26,612 bases of DNA from Gammaproteobacteria bacterium (GTDB lineage Bacteria; Pseudomonadota; Gammaproteobacteria; DSM-19610): NCBI GenBank assembly GCA_011371465.1, contig DRQL01000227.1, positions 1 through 26,612 of the forward strand, written 5' to 3'. The notes below the pieces were generated by a model. The model was not told the origin of the DNA. It worked only from the letters and a program-made list of their open reading frames with translations, and searched no databases. Made by a program: the position numbers and the translations under genes. This document shows positions 8,501-15,042 of the stretch, piece by piece. Within the stretch, counting starts at the first letter, position 1; each line of letters starts with the position of its first letter.

Positions 8501-9577
8501 CTAGAAGCGGATGTGAGTTGATGCATTCAGGCTGGCACGTGCGCCACGCCAGTTATCAACATGGTACTTGGTGAAGGGCAGGCCGGTTACTTCGAAGAAA
8601 CGCGGCCAGCCAATACGTTCGACCCATTCGTTGATACGTTCCCAGTCCTTCGCACCGGCCTTGTATTCCTTGAGAATACGCTTGACGATGGCCGTGGCTT
8701 CGGGCCAGCGCGGCGGGTTGTTCGGGATACCGGACGCCACCAGCTTCTGGAAGGTCGGCTTGCCGCGGGCATTGGAGTGGTTACCACCGATCCAGATGGC
8801 CAGCTTGCTGTGCTCGGCGTCGTTGATCTGCATCGGCGGGCAGGGCGGGAAGCAGGCGCCACAGCAGATGCATTTCTTTTCATCGACTTCCAGCGAGGGC
8901 TTGCCGTTGACCATGGCAGGACGAATGGCGGCAACCGGGCAACGTGCGACCACGGAAGGACGTTCGCAGACGTTGGAGACCAGGTTGTGGTCGATTTTCG
9001 GCGGCTTGGTGTGCTGCACGTTGATGGCGATGTCACCCTGGCCGCCACAGTTGATCTGGCAGCATGAAGTCGTCATGTGCACGCGGTTCGGCATGTCCCA
9101 GGCGGTGAACTCGCCGATCAGCTCGTCCATCATGGATTTCACGACACCGGAGGCGTCAGTGCCCGGGATGTCGCAGTGCAGCCAGCCCTGGGTGTGGGAC
9201 AGGGAAGTCACCGAGTTCCTGGTGCCACCGACGATAAAGCCGGCATCGGTCAGCGCCTTGACCAGCGGTTCCACCTTGGCCTGGTCGTCGACGATGTATT
9301 CGATGTTGGAGCGAATGGTGAAACGGATATAACCGTCAGCGAACTTGTCACCGATGTCGCACAGGGTGCGCAGGGTGAATACGTCCAGGATACGCTGGGT
9401 GCCGGCCTTGACGGTATAGACTTCATCACCGTTGTAGGCAACGTGGCGCAGTACGCCCGGCTGCGGGTCGTCATGGTATTTCCACTGACCGAAATTCCTG
9501 CGCATCGTGGGATGCATGTACTGGAAACCGTCCGGGCAGCCTGATTCGATCGGCTCCCTCATATCTGCCATTGACAT
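8501..9577 (-). CDS. dsrB: DsrB, dissimilatory sulfite reductase beta subunit (reverse type)
   Basis: A 358-aa siroheme-Fe/S subunit. It contains the cofactor-region cysteines SCCQINC (171-177), then C204 and C213, and an inserted ferredoxin domain with a CX2CX2CX3C set at C236/C239/C242/C246. With DsrA it forms the alpha2beta2 enzyme. In sulfur oxidisers it runs in reverse, producing sulfite from DsrC-bound sulfane sulfur. The ATG at 9577 is supported by GGGAGAG about 6 nt upstream; a second in-frame ATG two codons later is less well spaced. The length is normal for the family. Confidence 0.97.
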   Translation of the reverse strand: MSMADMREPIESGCPDGFQYMHPTMRRNFGQWKYHDDPQPGVLRHVAYNGDEVYTVKAGTQRILDVFTLRTLCDIGDKFADGYIRFTIRSNIEYIVDDQAKVEPLVKALTDAGFIVGGTRNSVTSLSHTQGWLHCDIPGTDASGVVKSMMDELIGEFTAWDMPNRVHMTTSCCQINCGGQGDIAINVQHTKPPKIDHNLVSNVCERPSVVARCPVAAIRPAMVNGKPSLEVDEKKCICCGACFPPCPPMQINDAEHSKLAIWIGGNHSNARGKPTFQKLVASGIPNNPPRWPEATAIVKRILKEYKAGAKDWERINEWVERIGWPRFFEVTGLPFTKYHVDNWRGARASLNASTHIRF

Positions 9578-9619
9578 ATTACTCTCCCAAAAATTGAGTG
9601 CTGTCTAATGCTGGCCGGA

Positions 9620-9633
9620 GCGGGCGAACCCGC
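9620..9633 (-). promoter_or_regulatory. Small UUCG-loop hairpin in the dsrA-dsrB spacer
   Basis: In the 101-nt dsrA-dsrB spacer the transcript would read GCGGG-UUCG-CCCGC, a short GC stem closed by a UUCG tetraloop. It may mark an RNA-processing or stability element that tunes the subunit ratio. No U-tract follows, so it is not a terminator. The stem is only 5 bp. Confidence 0.35.
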
Positions 9634-9678
9634 CCCGGTACCAGAATGTTTTTACCGGTACGAAAAAACCGCCGCGGA

Positions 9679-10935
9679 TCAGGCGCTGGCTTTTTCAGCC
9701 TGGCGTGCGAACCACTTCTCGGCTTCTTCATCCCAGCCGTCCATGCGGACGTAGGAAGACTGGCGCGGGTTGTTGACCATGTTCGGGTCAACCTCTACGC
9801 CGATACCTTCGAGGAAGTTCACCAGGCCGATACGCTCGATCATTTCGCCGCAGCGTTCGTGCTCCAGTCCGTTCTCGGCCCAGAAATCGATGATTTCTTC
9901 CGCCAGCTCGACCAGGGACTCGTAGTCTTCCTCGGTTTCCAGCTTCTTGAACGGTACAACCACGGTGCCCATCAGGTCGCCGATCTTCAGGGTGCGCTTG
10001 CCGCCGATCAGGATGGTGACACCACGATCGTCGCCGGGGTGCAGTGCCCTGGGCATGACGTTCAGGCAGTGCATGCAGCGTACACAGTTGTGGTTGTCGA
10101 CGGTCAGGGTGTCGTCGTCGTTCAGGGTCAGGGCCTGGGTCGGGCAACGCGTGGTGACGTTGTCGATGATGTACTGACGCCCCTTCTTGGCGACGTAGGC
10201 CTTGATCTCTTCCTGGTCGACCTTCATGTCGTCGCGCCAGGTACCGATGACTGCGAAGTCGGAACGCTCGATGGAGTTCTGGCAATCGTTGGGACAACCG
10301 GAGACCTTGAACTTGAACTTGTAGGGCAGGGCCGGGCGATGCACGTCGTCGGTGAAGTTGTTCACCAGGTGGCGGTGAATGGCGTGCTCGTTGGCGCAGG
10401 ACATTTCACAACGCGCGGCACCGACACAGGACATGGCGGTACGTACACAGGGACCGGCACCACCGAGGTCCCAGCCGTACTCGTTGATCTCGTCAAAGAA
10501 GTGCTGGGTGTTTTCGGTCGTGGTACCGATGAACATGATGTTACCGGTCTGGCCGTGGAAGGTCTGCAGGCCGGAACCCCATTTCTCCCAGCTGTCGCCC
10601 AGTTTGCGCAGCATGTCCGTGGTGTAGTAGTTGGCCGGGGTAGGCTGTACACGCAGGGTGTGGAATTCCTTCGACTCGGGGAACGCATCACCGACTTCCG
10701 AGAAACGCGGGATGATGCCGCCGCCATAACCGAATACGGATACCGTACCGCCTTTCCAGTAGCCCTTGCGGGTTTCATAGGAGTGTTCGAGCTGGCCCAG
10801 CAGGGAGTCGGTTACTTTACGGATACGCTCATCCGGGTGATCGTCGCGCAGTCGCTTGATCCCGGAAATAAAACTCGGCCAGGGGCCGTTTTCCAGTTCG
10901 TCGAGCATAGGCGTTGGGTAATGCTTGTCAGCCAT
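9679..10935 (-). CDS. dsrA: DsrA, dissimilatory sulfite reductase alpha subunit (reverse type)
   Basis: A 418-aa catalytic subunit. Siroheme-[4Fe-4S] ligand region: C163, C170, C176 and C180 in the GPCVRTAMSC/GAARCEMSC stretch, then GCPNDC (C214, C218). The ferredoxin domain uses C264 and CVRCMHC (C284, C287, C290). The start was chosen from the ribosome binding site: AAGGAG directly abuts an ATG at 10941 (no room) but lies 6 nt before the ATG at 10935, giving MADKHYPTP. It is the first gene of the 12-gene minus-strand operon and follows a long leader. With DsrB it oxidises sulfane sulfur from DsrC to sulfite in the cytoplasm. Confidence 0.97.
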   Translation of the reverse strand: MADKHYPTPMLDELENGPWPSFISGIKRLRDDHPDERIRKVTDSLLGQLEHSYETRKGYWKGGTVSVFGYGGGIIPRFSEVGDAFPESKEFHTLRVQPTPANYYTTDMLRKLGDSWEKWGSGLQTFHGQTGNIMFIGTTTENTQHFFDEINEYGWDLGGAGPCVRTAMSCVGAARCEMSCANEHAIHRHLVNNFTDDVHRPALPYKFKFKVSGCPNDCQNSIERSDFAVIGTWRDDMKVDQEEIKAYVAKKGRQYIIDNVTTRCPTQALTLNDDDTLTVDNHNCVRCMHCLNVMPRALHPGDDRGVTILIGGKRTLKIGDLMGTVVVPFKKLETEEDYESLVELAEEIIDFWAENGLEHERCGEMIERIGLVNFLEGIGVEVDPNMVNNPRQSSYVRMDGWDEEAEKWFARQAEKASA

Positions 10936-11138
10936 GGCCATCTCCTTCCAGTTTGTTGAGTGGCGGTTGCCGCGTACGTTCGGCAGCGCCGTGTTGTATT
11001 GCCAAATTTCAAGGTGCGGTACTTCGAGCCGCAGTTCCCGTATCCATACAGCAGACAGCAGGATACAGATACGTGGAACCCACTCATCAAGCGAGTAGCA
11101 GTCTAGGAGCCTGAACGGGTTCCGAGAATCCTACCCTT

Positions 11139-11156
11139 GGGGTGTTCCGACACCCC
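11139..11156 (-). promoter_or_regulatory. Hairpin in the predicted dsrA leader
   Basis: A perfect 7-bp stem (GGGGTGT / ACACCCC) with a 4-nt loop lies about 45-60 nt downstream of the predicted dsr transcription start. It is stable enough to affect leader RNA folding or to bind a regulator. No U-tract follows on the minus strand. Its function is unknown. Confidence 0.35.
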
Positions 11157-11205
11157 CGCGCTATCTCTTTGGGGATAGATAAAACCTGACTATGCGCGGC
11201 CGGCG

Positions 11206-11235
11206 ATTATACGGTCGGCCCAGGTAAATTGCTAA
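11206..11235 (-). promoter_or_regulatory. Candidate sigma-70 promoter of the dsr operon
   Basis: Reading the minus strand, a weak -35 TTAGCA (11235-11230) is separated by 18 nt from a perfect -10 TATAAT (11211-11206). Transcription would start near 11199 and give a leader of roughly 265 nt before dsrA. This is a consensus match by eye and is not proof of activity. Confidence 0.4.
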
Positions 11236-11413
11236 TTTCGAAGAATATACGAATATTAACAAAAGCTTATGAATTGTGCGGTCGGAAAAAAGCGTGGCGC
11301 AAGCCGCACGGGATCTGAATATACCCAGAAAAAACCGAAGTTTAATCCGAATTCGAGGATGACAAATCTGATAAAATTTTCGCCCTGGTGAAGAGACTCC
11401 GGTGGAGAGCGTG

Positions 11414-12337
11414 ATGATATCGAGTGGCGGGGTGGCCACGAAACCTGGTCCGAACAACCCGTTCAGCCTGACCGCGGATCGTGCCTATCGTGCCTGGCGG
11501 GACCGCAAACTGGAGCGGGCGCCGACCGCTGTCGAACAGCTGATGGTGGAACTGCGCGACCCGGCCTGCCCGGATGCCGCAGAACAGGCTGCACTCGCGG
11601 AGCGGCTGGATCGCGCCAACATGGTGATCTACCGTTTCGGCCCGGGCGCCGGGCACGGCAAGTCCCTGATACGCCGGTTCGGTCGCCGGTTGGGACTGGA
11701 GCGGCTGGACAACAACCTGTGCGCGGATGAAGACCGCATTACCACGCTGCGCGTAGTGGCGGAACGGCGCACGGGGGAATACATTCCCTACACCAACCAG
11801 CGCCTCAACTGGCACACCGACGGCTATTACAACCGGCCGCAGGAGCAGGTCCGTGGCGTCATTCTGCACTGCGTGCGACCGGCGCGGGAGGGCGGGGAAA
11901 ATGCCTTCATGGATCACGAAATCGCGTATATCCTGCTGCGTGATGAAAACCCGGACTACGTGCGCGCACTGATGGCCGGCGATGCCATGACCATCCCGGC
12001 GAATGTCCAGGGGGGCGTGGAGATACGCCCTGAACAGGGCGGGCCGGTGTTTTCGATCGACGGCGATGGTCACCTGCACATGCGCTACTCGGCACGCGCC
12101 CGCAACATCGTCTGGAAGGATGATCCGGACACGCGCGCGGCGGCGGATTTCCTGCTGAACTTGTTTCAGGCCGATTCGCCCTATATATTTCGGCACCGGC
12201 TGGAAGCCGGGCAGGGTGTCGTCAGCAACAATGTGCTGCATTGCCGGACGCAGTTCAGCCACGACAGCGATGCCGGTCGCCTGCTGTACCGGGCGCGCTA
12301 TTTTGACCGGGCGTCAACAGCCGGTTCCAACGGGTAA
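11414..12337 (+). CDS. TauD/TfdA-family Fe(II)/2-oxoglutarate-dependent oxygenase
   Basis: About 307 aa. The Fe-binding triad is visible: NWHTDG gives H134 and D136, and the distal histidine is in SNNVLHCRTQF (H276), followed by an arginine-rich strand (RLLYRARYFD) that would bind 2-oxoglutarate. The ATG at 11414 is preceded by GGTGGAG 6 nt upstream, so it is preferred over the upstream in-frame GTG at 11402. The substrate is unknown. TauD itself releases sulfite from taurine, but the family is broad and nothing here identifies a sulfonate. It is divergent from dsrA and heads a five-gene plus-strand cluster with a Cas6-like protein and a DsrC paralogue, which suggests a role tied to sulfur metabolism. 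Confidence 0.85.
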   Translation: MISSGGVATKPGPNNPFSLTADRAYRAWRDRKLERAPTAVEQLMVELRDPACPDAAEQAALAERLDRANMVIYRFGPGAGHGKSLIRRFGRRLGLERLDNNLCADEDRITTLRVVAERRTGEYIPYTNQRLNWHTDGYYNRPQEQVRGVILHCVRPAREGGENAFMDHEIAYILLRDENPDYVRALMAGDAMTIPANVQGGVEIRPEQGGPVFSIDGDGHLHMRYSARARNIVWKDDPDTRAAADFLLNLFQADSPYIFRHRLEAGQGVVSNNVLHCRTQFSHDSDAGRLLYRARYFDRASTAGSNG

Positions 12338-12342
12338 ACACG

Positions 12343-12537
12343 ATGCTTTGTTTGAGTGAAATACTGTTGCAGCACCATGAGCTCGAGAACTTCGATGAGC
12401 TGGTGGAGCTGGTCGAGAAAAAGGCGCGCGGCGGCGAGCTGTTTTTCCAGATGGATGTGCGCCCGCCGTTTCCCGATACCCCGGAGAGCTGGGAAGACCG
12501 GCTCGAGGCAGCGTTTGCCGCTGCCGGCAGACGCTGA
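12343..12537 (+). CDS. Small acidic protein of unknown function (64 aa)
   Basis: The protein starts MLCLSEILLQHHELENFDEL, continues with an acidic amphipathic helix (VELVEKKARGG) and ends with a Pro-rich DVRPPFPDTPESW segment and a final helix. It begins 5 nt after the tauD-like stop, and its own stop (TGA at 12535) overlaps the likely ribosome binding site GAGG of the next gene. That tight packing is the main reason to accept it as real. The ribosome binding site at its own ATG is weak. I recognise no family. It may be a partner of the downstream Cas6-like protein or the upstream oxygenase. Confidence 0.7.
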   Translation: MLCLSEILLQHHELENFDELVELVEKKARGGELFFQMDVRPPFPDTPESWEDRLEAAFAAAGRR

Positions 12538-12548
12538 GGCCTGCGACC

Positions 12549-13259
12549 GTGTTCTGGGAAGAGGAAAAAGACGAAAACGCACCCTACACGGTGCCGGACG
12601 ATGTCGTGGACCTGGTCTACCACATCCGCTGCAAGTGTCTGCCACTGGATCATGCCTGGGCCTTTTCCACGGCGGTGCTGGCTGCGCTCCCCTGGATGGA
12701 GGATGAACCGCAGGCCGGTATCCACCTGATCCACGGCGCGGAATCCGGCAACGGCTGGATGCGTCCGGAGGATCCCGAAAACGAGTTGTTGTACCTGTCG
12801 AAACGATCACGCATGACCCTGCGTGTACCCCGGCACCGGATCGATGAGGCCAGTGCCCTGGCAGGCAGGGCACTGGATATCGAGGGTCATCGACTGGAGG
12901 TCGGCAAGGCGAAGGTGAAGCTGTTCAGCACGCTGTCCACGCAGTTTGCCCGCTACGTGGTGGTGCCGGAAGGGATCGACCACGAGGACGAGACGGCATT
13001 CATGGACTATGCCGCGCAGGAGCTGAAGAACCTGGATATCCGGGTTCGCAAACTGTTATGCGGCCGCACGCACGCGCTGCAGCACCCCGACGGGGAGCTG
13101 TATACGCGCAGCGTCATGCTGGCGGACCTGGACGTGGAAGAGGCGGTTGCCCTGCAGCAAAGCGGTATCGGCCGCCACAAGAAGATTGGTTGCGGGCTGT
13201 TTATGCCCCACAAGGGAATTCGCGCGGTACACCAGATGACCGCGGACAAAAAAACCTGA
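12549..13259 (+). CDS. Stand-alone Cas6-like RAMP protein (Cmx6 type)
   Basis: A 236-aa protein that I recognise as the Cas6/Cmx6 family of type I-MYXAN CRISPR systems, which are CRISPR-RNA-processing endoribonucleases. The family pattern is visible: a first beta strand DLVYHIRCKCLPLDHAWAFS with a candidate catalytic His35, the block IHLIHGAESGNGWMRPE (58-74), IRVRKLLCGRTH, and the C-terminal glycine-rich RNA-binding loop near SGIGRHKKIGCGLF (205-218) then MPHKGI. The start is GTG with GAGG 9 nt upstream. There is no CRISPR array and no other cas gene in the window. It lies between an oxygenase and a DsrC paralogue, so a non-CRISPR RNA role is likely. The family call is from recalled motifs, without a database search. 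Confidence 0.8.
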   Translation: MFWEEEKDENAPYTVPDDVVDLVYHIRCKCLPLDHAWAFSTAVLAALPWMEDEPQAGIHLIHGAESGNGWMRPEDPENELLYLSKRSRMTLRVPRHRIDEASALAGRALDIEGHRLEVGKAKVKLFSTLSTQFARYVVVPEGIDHEDETAFMDYAAQELKNLDIRVRKLLCGRTHALQHPDGELYTRSVMLADLDVEEAVALQQSGIGRHKKIGCGLFMPHKGIRAVHQMTADKKT

Positions 13260-13318
13260 TTCCGGTACGAGCCGGGCTGTTTATTTTTTTAATTGGTTGA
13301 TATCTACGGAGAAATAAT

Positions 13319-13657
13319 ATGGCACTCGAAGTCGACGGTAAAACCATCGAAACCACTGAAAACGGTTACCTGGTGAACATGGATGACTGGACGGAGGCCG
13401 TCGGACAGGCCATCGCCGATGCGGACAAGCTGGAAATGACGGAAAAACACTGGGATGTAGTGAATTACCTGCGTGATGAGCACTACAATAATGGCGGCGT
13501 GGAGCCCAATGAGCGCACCATTCTCAAGGCCATGGCCAAGAAATGGGGGGACAAGCCCACCAGCAAGCTCATGTACAGCATGTTTCCGGGTATGCCCAGC
13601 AAACAGGGGCGCAAGATCGCCGGTCTGCCGCAGAGCACCCGCAAGGGCGGCTACTGA
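13319..13657 (+). CDS. DsrC/TusE-family paralogue with no cysteine
   Basis: A 112-aa protein clearly homologous to DsrC at 6980-7312: it shares MALEVDGKTIE, the NGYL..DDW segment, HWDVVNYLRDE and the KAMAKKWG region. The C-terminal arm reads KQGRKIAGLPQSTRKGGY: CysB is replaced by arginine or glycine and CysA by glycine, and no cysteine occurs anywhere. It cannot carry sulfur. Members of the DsrC family lacking the redox cysteines have been proposed to be regulatory (RspA-like). A good ribosome binding site (GGAG) lies 7 nt before the ATG. A 59-nt gap with a T-rich stretch separates it from the Cas6-like gene, so it may also have its own promoter. Confidence 0.92.
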   Translation: MALEVDGKTIETTENGYLVNMDDWTEAVGQAIADADKLEMTEKHWDVVNYLRDEHYNNGGVEPNERTILKAMAKKWGDKPTSKLMYSMFPGMPSKQGRKIAGLPQSTRKGGY

Positions 13658-13663
13658 GCCGCA

Positions 13664-13681
13664 GCTCGCCCCGCGGCGAGC
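13664..13681 (+). other. GC-rich hairpin downstream of the DsrC paralogue
   Basis: A 7-bp inverted repeat GCTCGCC / GGCGAGC with a 4-nt loop starts 7 nt after the stop codon. No T-run follows, so it is at most a weak or factor-dependent terminator or an mRNA 3' stabiliser. Confidence 0.35.
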
Positions 13682-13802
13682 AGAGGGGGTCAGTCCGGCC
13701 TGCCCATTGGGGATATGGCCCGGATTGGCAGCCCGTACTATAGTGCGCGGCAATCATCGTGCGGCGCACGCCTTTTGAATGAACGCTTTGGAGGCAAAAA
13801 CC

Positions 13803-14006
13803 ATGAGCGAAAAGCAGGAGATGATCAAGAAACTGATCGAGATGCAGAAAAAGTTCATCGAGTATGAACATGCACACGGCGTCTCGCAGGAAGAGTACTT
13901 TGCAGCTCCGGAAGGTCACCCGCTGGCCAACTACCGGCAGGAGTACAATGACCTGGCGATCAAACTGGTGGATGTGGCCCACGCCGAAAAGGGTTCGCAC
14001 CGCTAG
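13803..14006 (+). CDS. Small charged helical protein of unknown function (67 aa)
   Basis: The start is set at 13803 because TTGGAGG (13788-13794) lies 8 nt upstream; the in-frame ATG at 13779 has no such site. The protein is mostly helical and charged: MSEKQEMIKKLIEMQKKFIE at the N-terminus, then EHAHGVSQEEYFAAPEGHPL and a C-terminal helix. It has no cysteine and no signal peptide, so it should be a soluble cytoplasmic protein. It is the last gene of the plus-strand cluster with the DsrC paralogue and is followed by a strong terminator. I do not know its function. Confidence 0.8.
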   Translation: MSEKQEMIKKLIEMQKKFIEYEHAHGVSQEEYFAAPEGHPLANYRQEYNDLAIKLVDVAHAEKGSHR

Positions 14007-14028
14007 ACGCAGGTAGCCGAACCGAACA

Positions 14029-14064
14029 ACGGGCCGTGTGTTTCGACACACAGGCCCGTTTTTT
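14029..14064 (+). terminator. Strong intrinsic terminator
   Basis: A stem of ACGGGCC-GTGTGT closed by a TTCG loop pairs with ACACAC-(A)-GGCCCGT, with a single bulged A, and runs directly into TTTTTT. It lies 22 nt after the stop of the small gene and ends the tauD-like/Cas6-like/DsrC-like cluster. Confidence 0.9.
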
Positions 14065-14077
14065 GTTGGGGTAAGGG

Positions 14078-14311
14078 CACTGCTGTCCCGTTAACCTGCC
14101 AAAATGCGGCTGAAACGTCAGTGGCAGGTACGTTTTGAGCCAGGTCGGGCAACCCGGACATGGAACCGGTATCGCCCGATCAAGACCCGCAAAACCTGCC
14201 ATCCCTGGCCGCTCGACTGCCGCATCCCTGCGGCAGACGGTCTTGATCGGGCGATACCGGTTCCATGTCCTCACCTGCGGGCTCGTTACCAAAGTTAGCG
14301 GGACAGCAGTG
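14078..14311. mobile_element. MITE-like element with terminal inverted repeats and an internal 32-bp palindrome
   Basis: The ends form an 18-bp terminal inverted repeat with one mismatch (14078-14095, CACTGCTGTCCCGTTAAC; 14294-14311). A 9-bp direct repeat TGGGGTAAG occurs at 14067-14075 and 14310-14318, which looks like a target-site duplication, although the right copy overlaps the repeat by two bases. Inside, 14156-14187 is the perfect reverse complement of 14239-14270 (32 bp), and the loop between them holds another perfect 8-bp hairpin (14217-14236). There is no transposase, so it would be non-autonomous. The family is not assigned. It occupies most of the 324-nt gap between the terminator-bearing cluster and the PKHD hydroxylase. 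Confidence 0.7.
14156..14270. repeat. Perfect 32-bp inverted repeat with nested hairpin
   Basis: The arms 14156-14187 and 14239-14270 begin GGACATGGAACC and end with its complement; all 32 positions pair. The 51-nt interior contains the nested stem CTGCCGCA/TGCGGCAG. Transcribed RNA from either strand would form a long double-stranded stem. Confidence 0.9.
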
Positions 14312-14330
14312 GGGTAAGCGAATAACTGGG

Positions 14331-15005
14331 CTAGAGCTCGGACCACATGCGCACCAGGTTGACGTAAGCGTGATCCACGCGGGTGGCGGTTGCGCTTTCC
14401 GGCTGGGACTCCAGCAGACTTTCCCGCGCCTGGTAGAGCTGGAATACCAGCTCGCGTTTGTCAGGGTCGCGCAGCATGCTCTGGCTCCAGGTCACGGCGA
14501 CCAGACGCTCGCCTGATGTGACTTCGTTGATGTGGTGCAGGCTGGAAGACGGGTAGATTACCGCGCTGCCGGCAGCCGGTTTTACCTGCTGTTCGCCATA
14601 CGTGGTGTCAATCACCAGTTCACCGCCCGCATAGTCATCGGGCTCGTTCAGGAACAGGGTGGTCGATACATCGGAGCGGTACTGTCCACCCGGTGGTCCC
14701 ATGACCGGGTCGTCCACGTGGTCGCCGTAGGACATGCCGGTGGTGTAACGGGCGTAATAGGGCGTGGCAACACGACACGGCATGGCAGCGGCCTGGAACA
14801 GCGGGTGCTGTAACAGCGCACCCATGACCAGGCTGTTGAGCGATTCCATCAGCCGGGCGTCGGATTTCAGTTCCTCGTTATGCTTGACGCGAGCGGCGGT
14901 TTTACCCGCGGACAGGCGCCCATCGACAAAACGTCCACGCTCGATCAGTGCGCGGGCCTGCGCCAGTTTCTGCGCATCGAGTACGCCGGGAATCTCAAGC
15001 AACAT
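14331..15005 (-). CDS. PKHD-type Fe(II)/2-oxoglutarate hydroxylase (PiuC/YbiX family)
   Basis: A 224-aa protein that matches the PiuC/YbiX family over its full length. It has the N-terminal MLLEIPGVLDAQKLAQARAL, the block RVATPYYARYTTGMSYGDHVDDP containing the Fe ligands H96 and D98, the distal histidine in SSSLHHINEVT (H157 or H158), and R167 for 2-oxoglutarate binding. In other bacteria this gene often neighbours TonB-dependent siderophore receptors, but none is seen here. The true substrate is unknown for the family. It is divergently transcribed from the 106-aa gene at 15043 with a 37-nt gap. Confidence 0.92.
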   Translation of the reverse strand: MLLEIPGVLDAQKLAQARALIERGRFVDGRLSAGKTAARVKHNEELKSDARLMESLNSLVMGALLQHPLFQAAAMPCRVATPYYARYTTGMSYGDHVDDPVMGPPGGQYRSDVSTTLFLNEPDDYAGGELVIDTTYGEQQVKPAAGSAVIYPSSSLHHINEVTSGERLVAVTWSQSMLRDPDKRELVFQLYQARESLLESQPESATATRVDHAYVNLVRMWSEL

Positions 15006-15042
15006 GCGGGTATCCTGCAGTCAGTGAAGTGGAGAAGACAAG

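Larger units (their letters stand above)
10936..11413. promoter_or_regulatory. Divergent intergenic region between dsrA and the tauD-like gene (478 bp)
   Basis: No convincing gene lies here. The dsrA-proximal half would be transcribed as a long leader with several inverted repeats: a 7-bp stem with tetraloop at 11139-11156 and GGAACCC/GGGTTCC arms at 11075-11081 and 11117-11123. The region from about 11220 to 11380 is clearly more AT-rich than the genes on either side, as expected for promoters of both divergent units. A TAAAAT at 11372-11377 is a possible -10 element for the plus-strand gene, but no good -35 partner is seen. Confidence 0.6.

Noticed and set aside
9598..10959. 453-aa open frame antisense to dsrA
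   Set aside because: It lies wholly opposite dsrA, has no ribosome binding site and no family resemblance.
11342..12262. 306-aa open frame antisense to the tauD-like gene
   Set aside because: The plus-strand gene has clear iron-ligand motifs and a ribosome binding site; the antisense protein has none.
13707..13741. Possible promoter (TTGGGG...TACTAT) before the 67-aa gene
   Set aside because: The spacing of 23 nt between the boxes is too long for a sigma-70 promoter, and TTGGCA is too close to the -10.
14029..14311. Hairpin-rich region considered as a CRISPR leader or repeat set for the Cas6-like protein
   Set aside because: There is only one copy of each palindrome, with no regularly spaced direct repeats and no spacers. 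It is better explained as a terminator followed by a MITE-like element.
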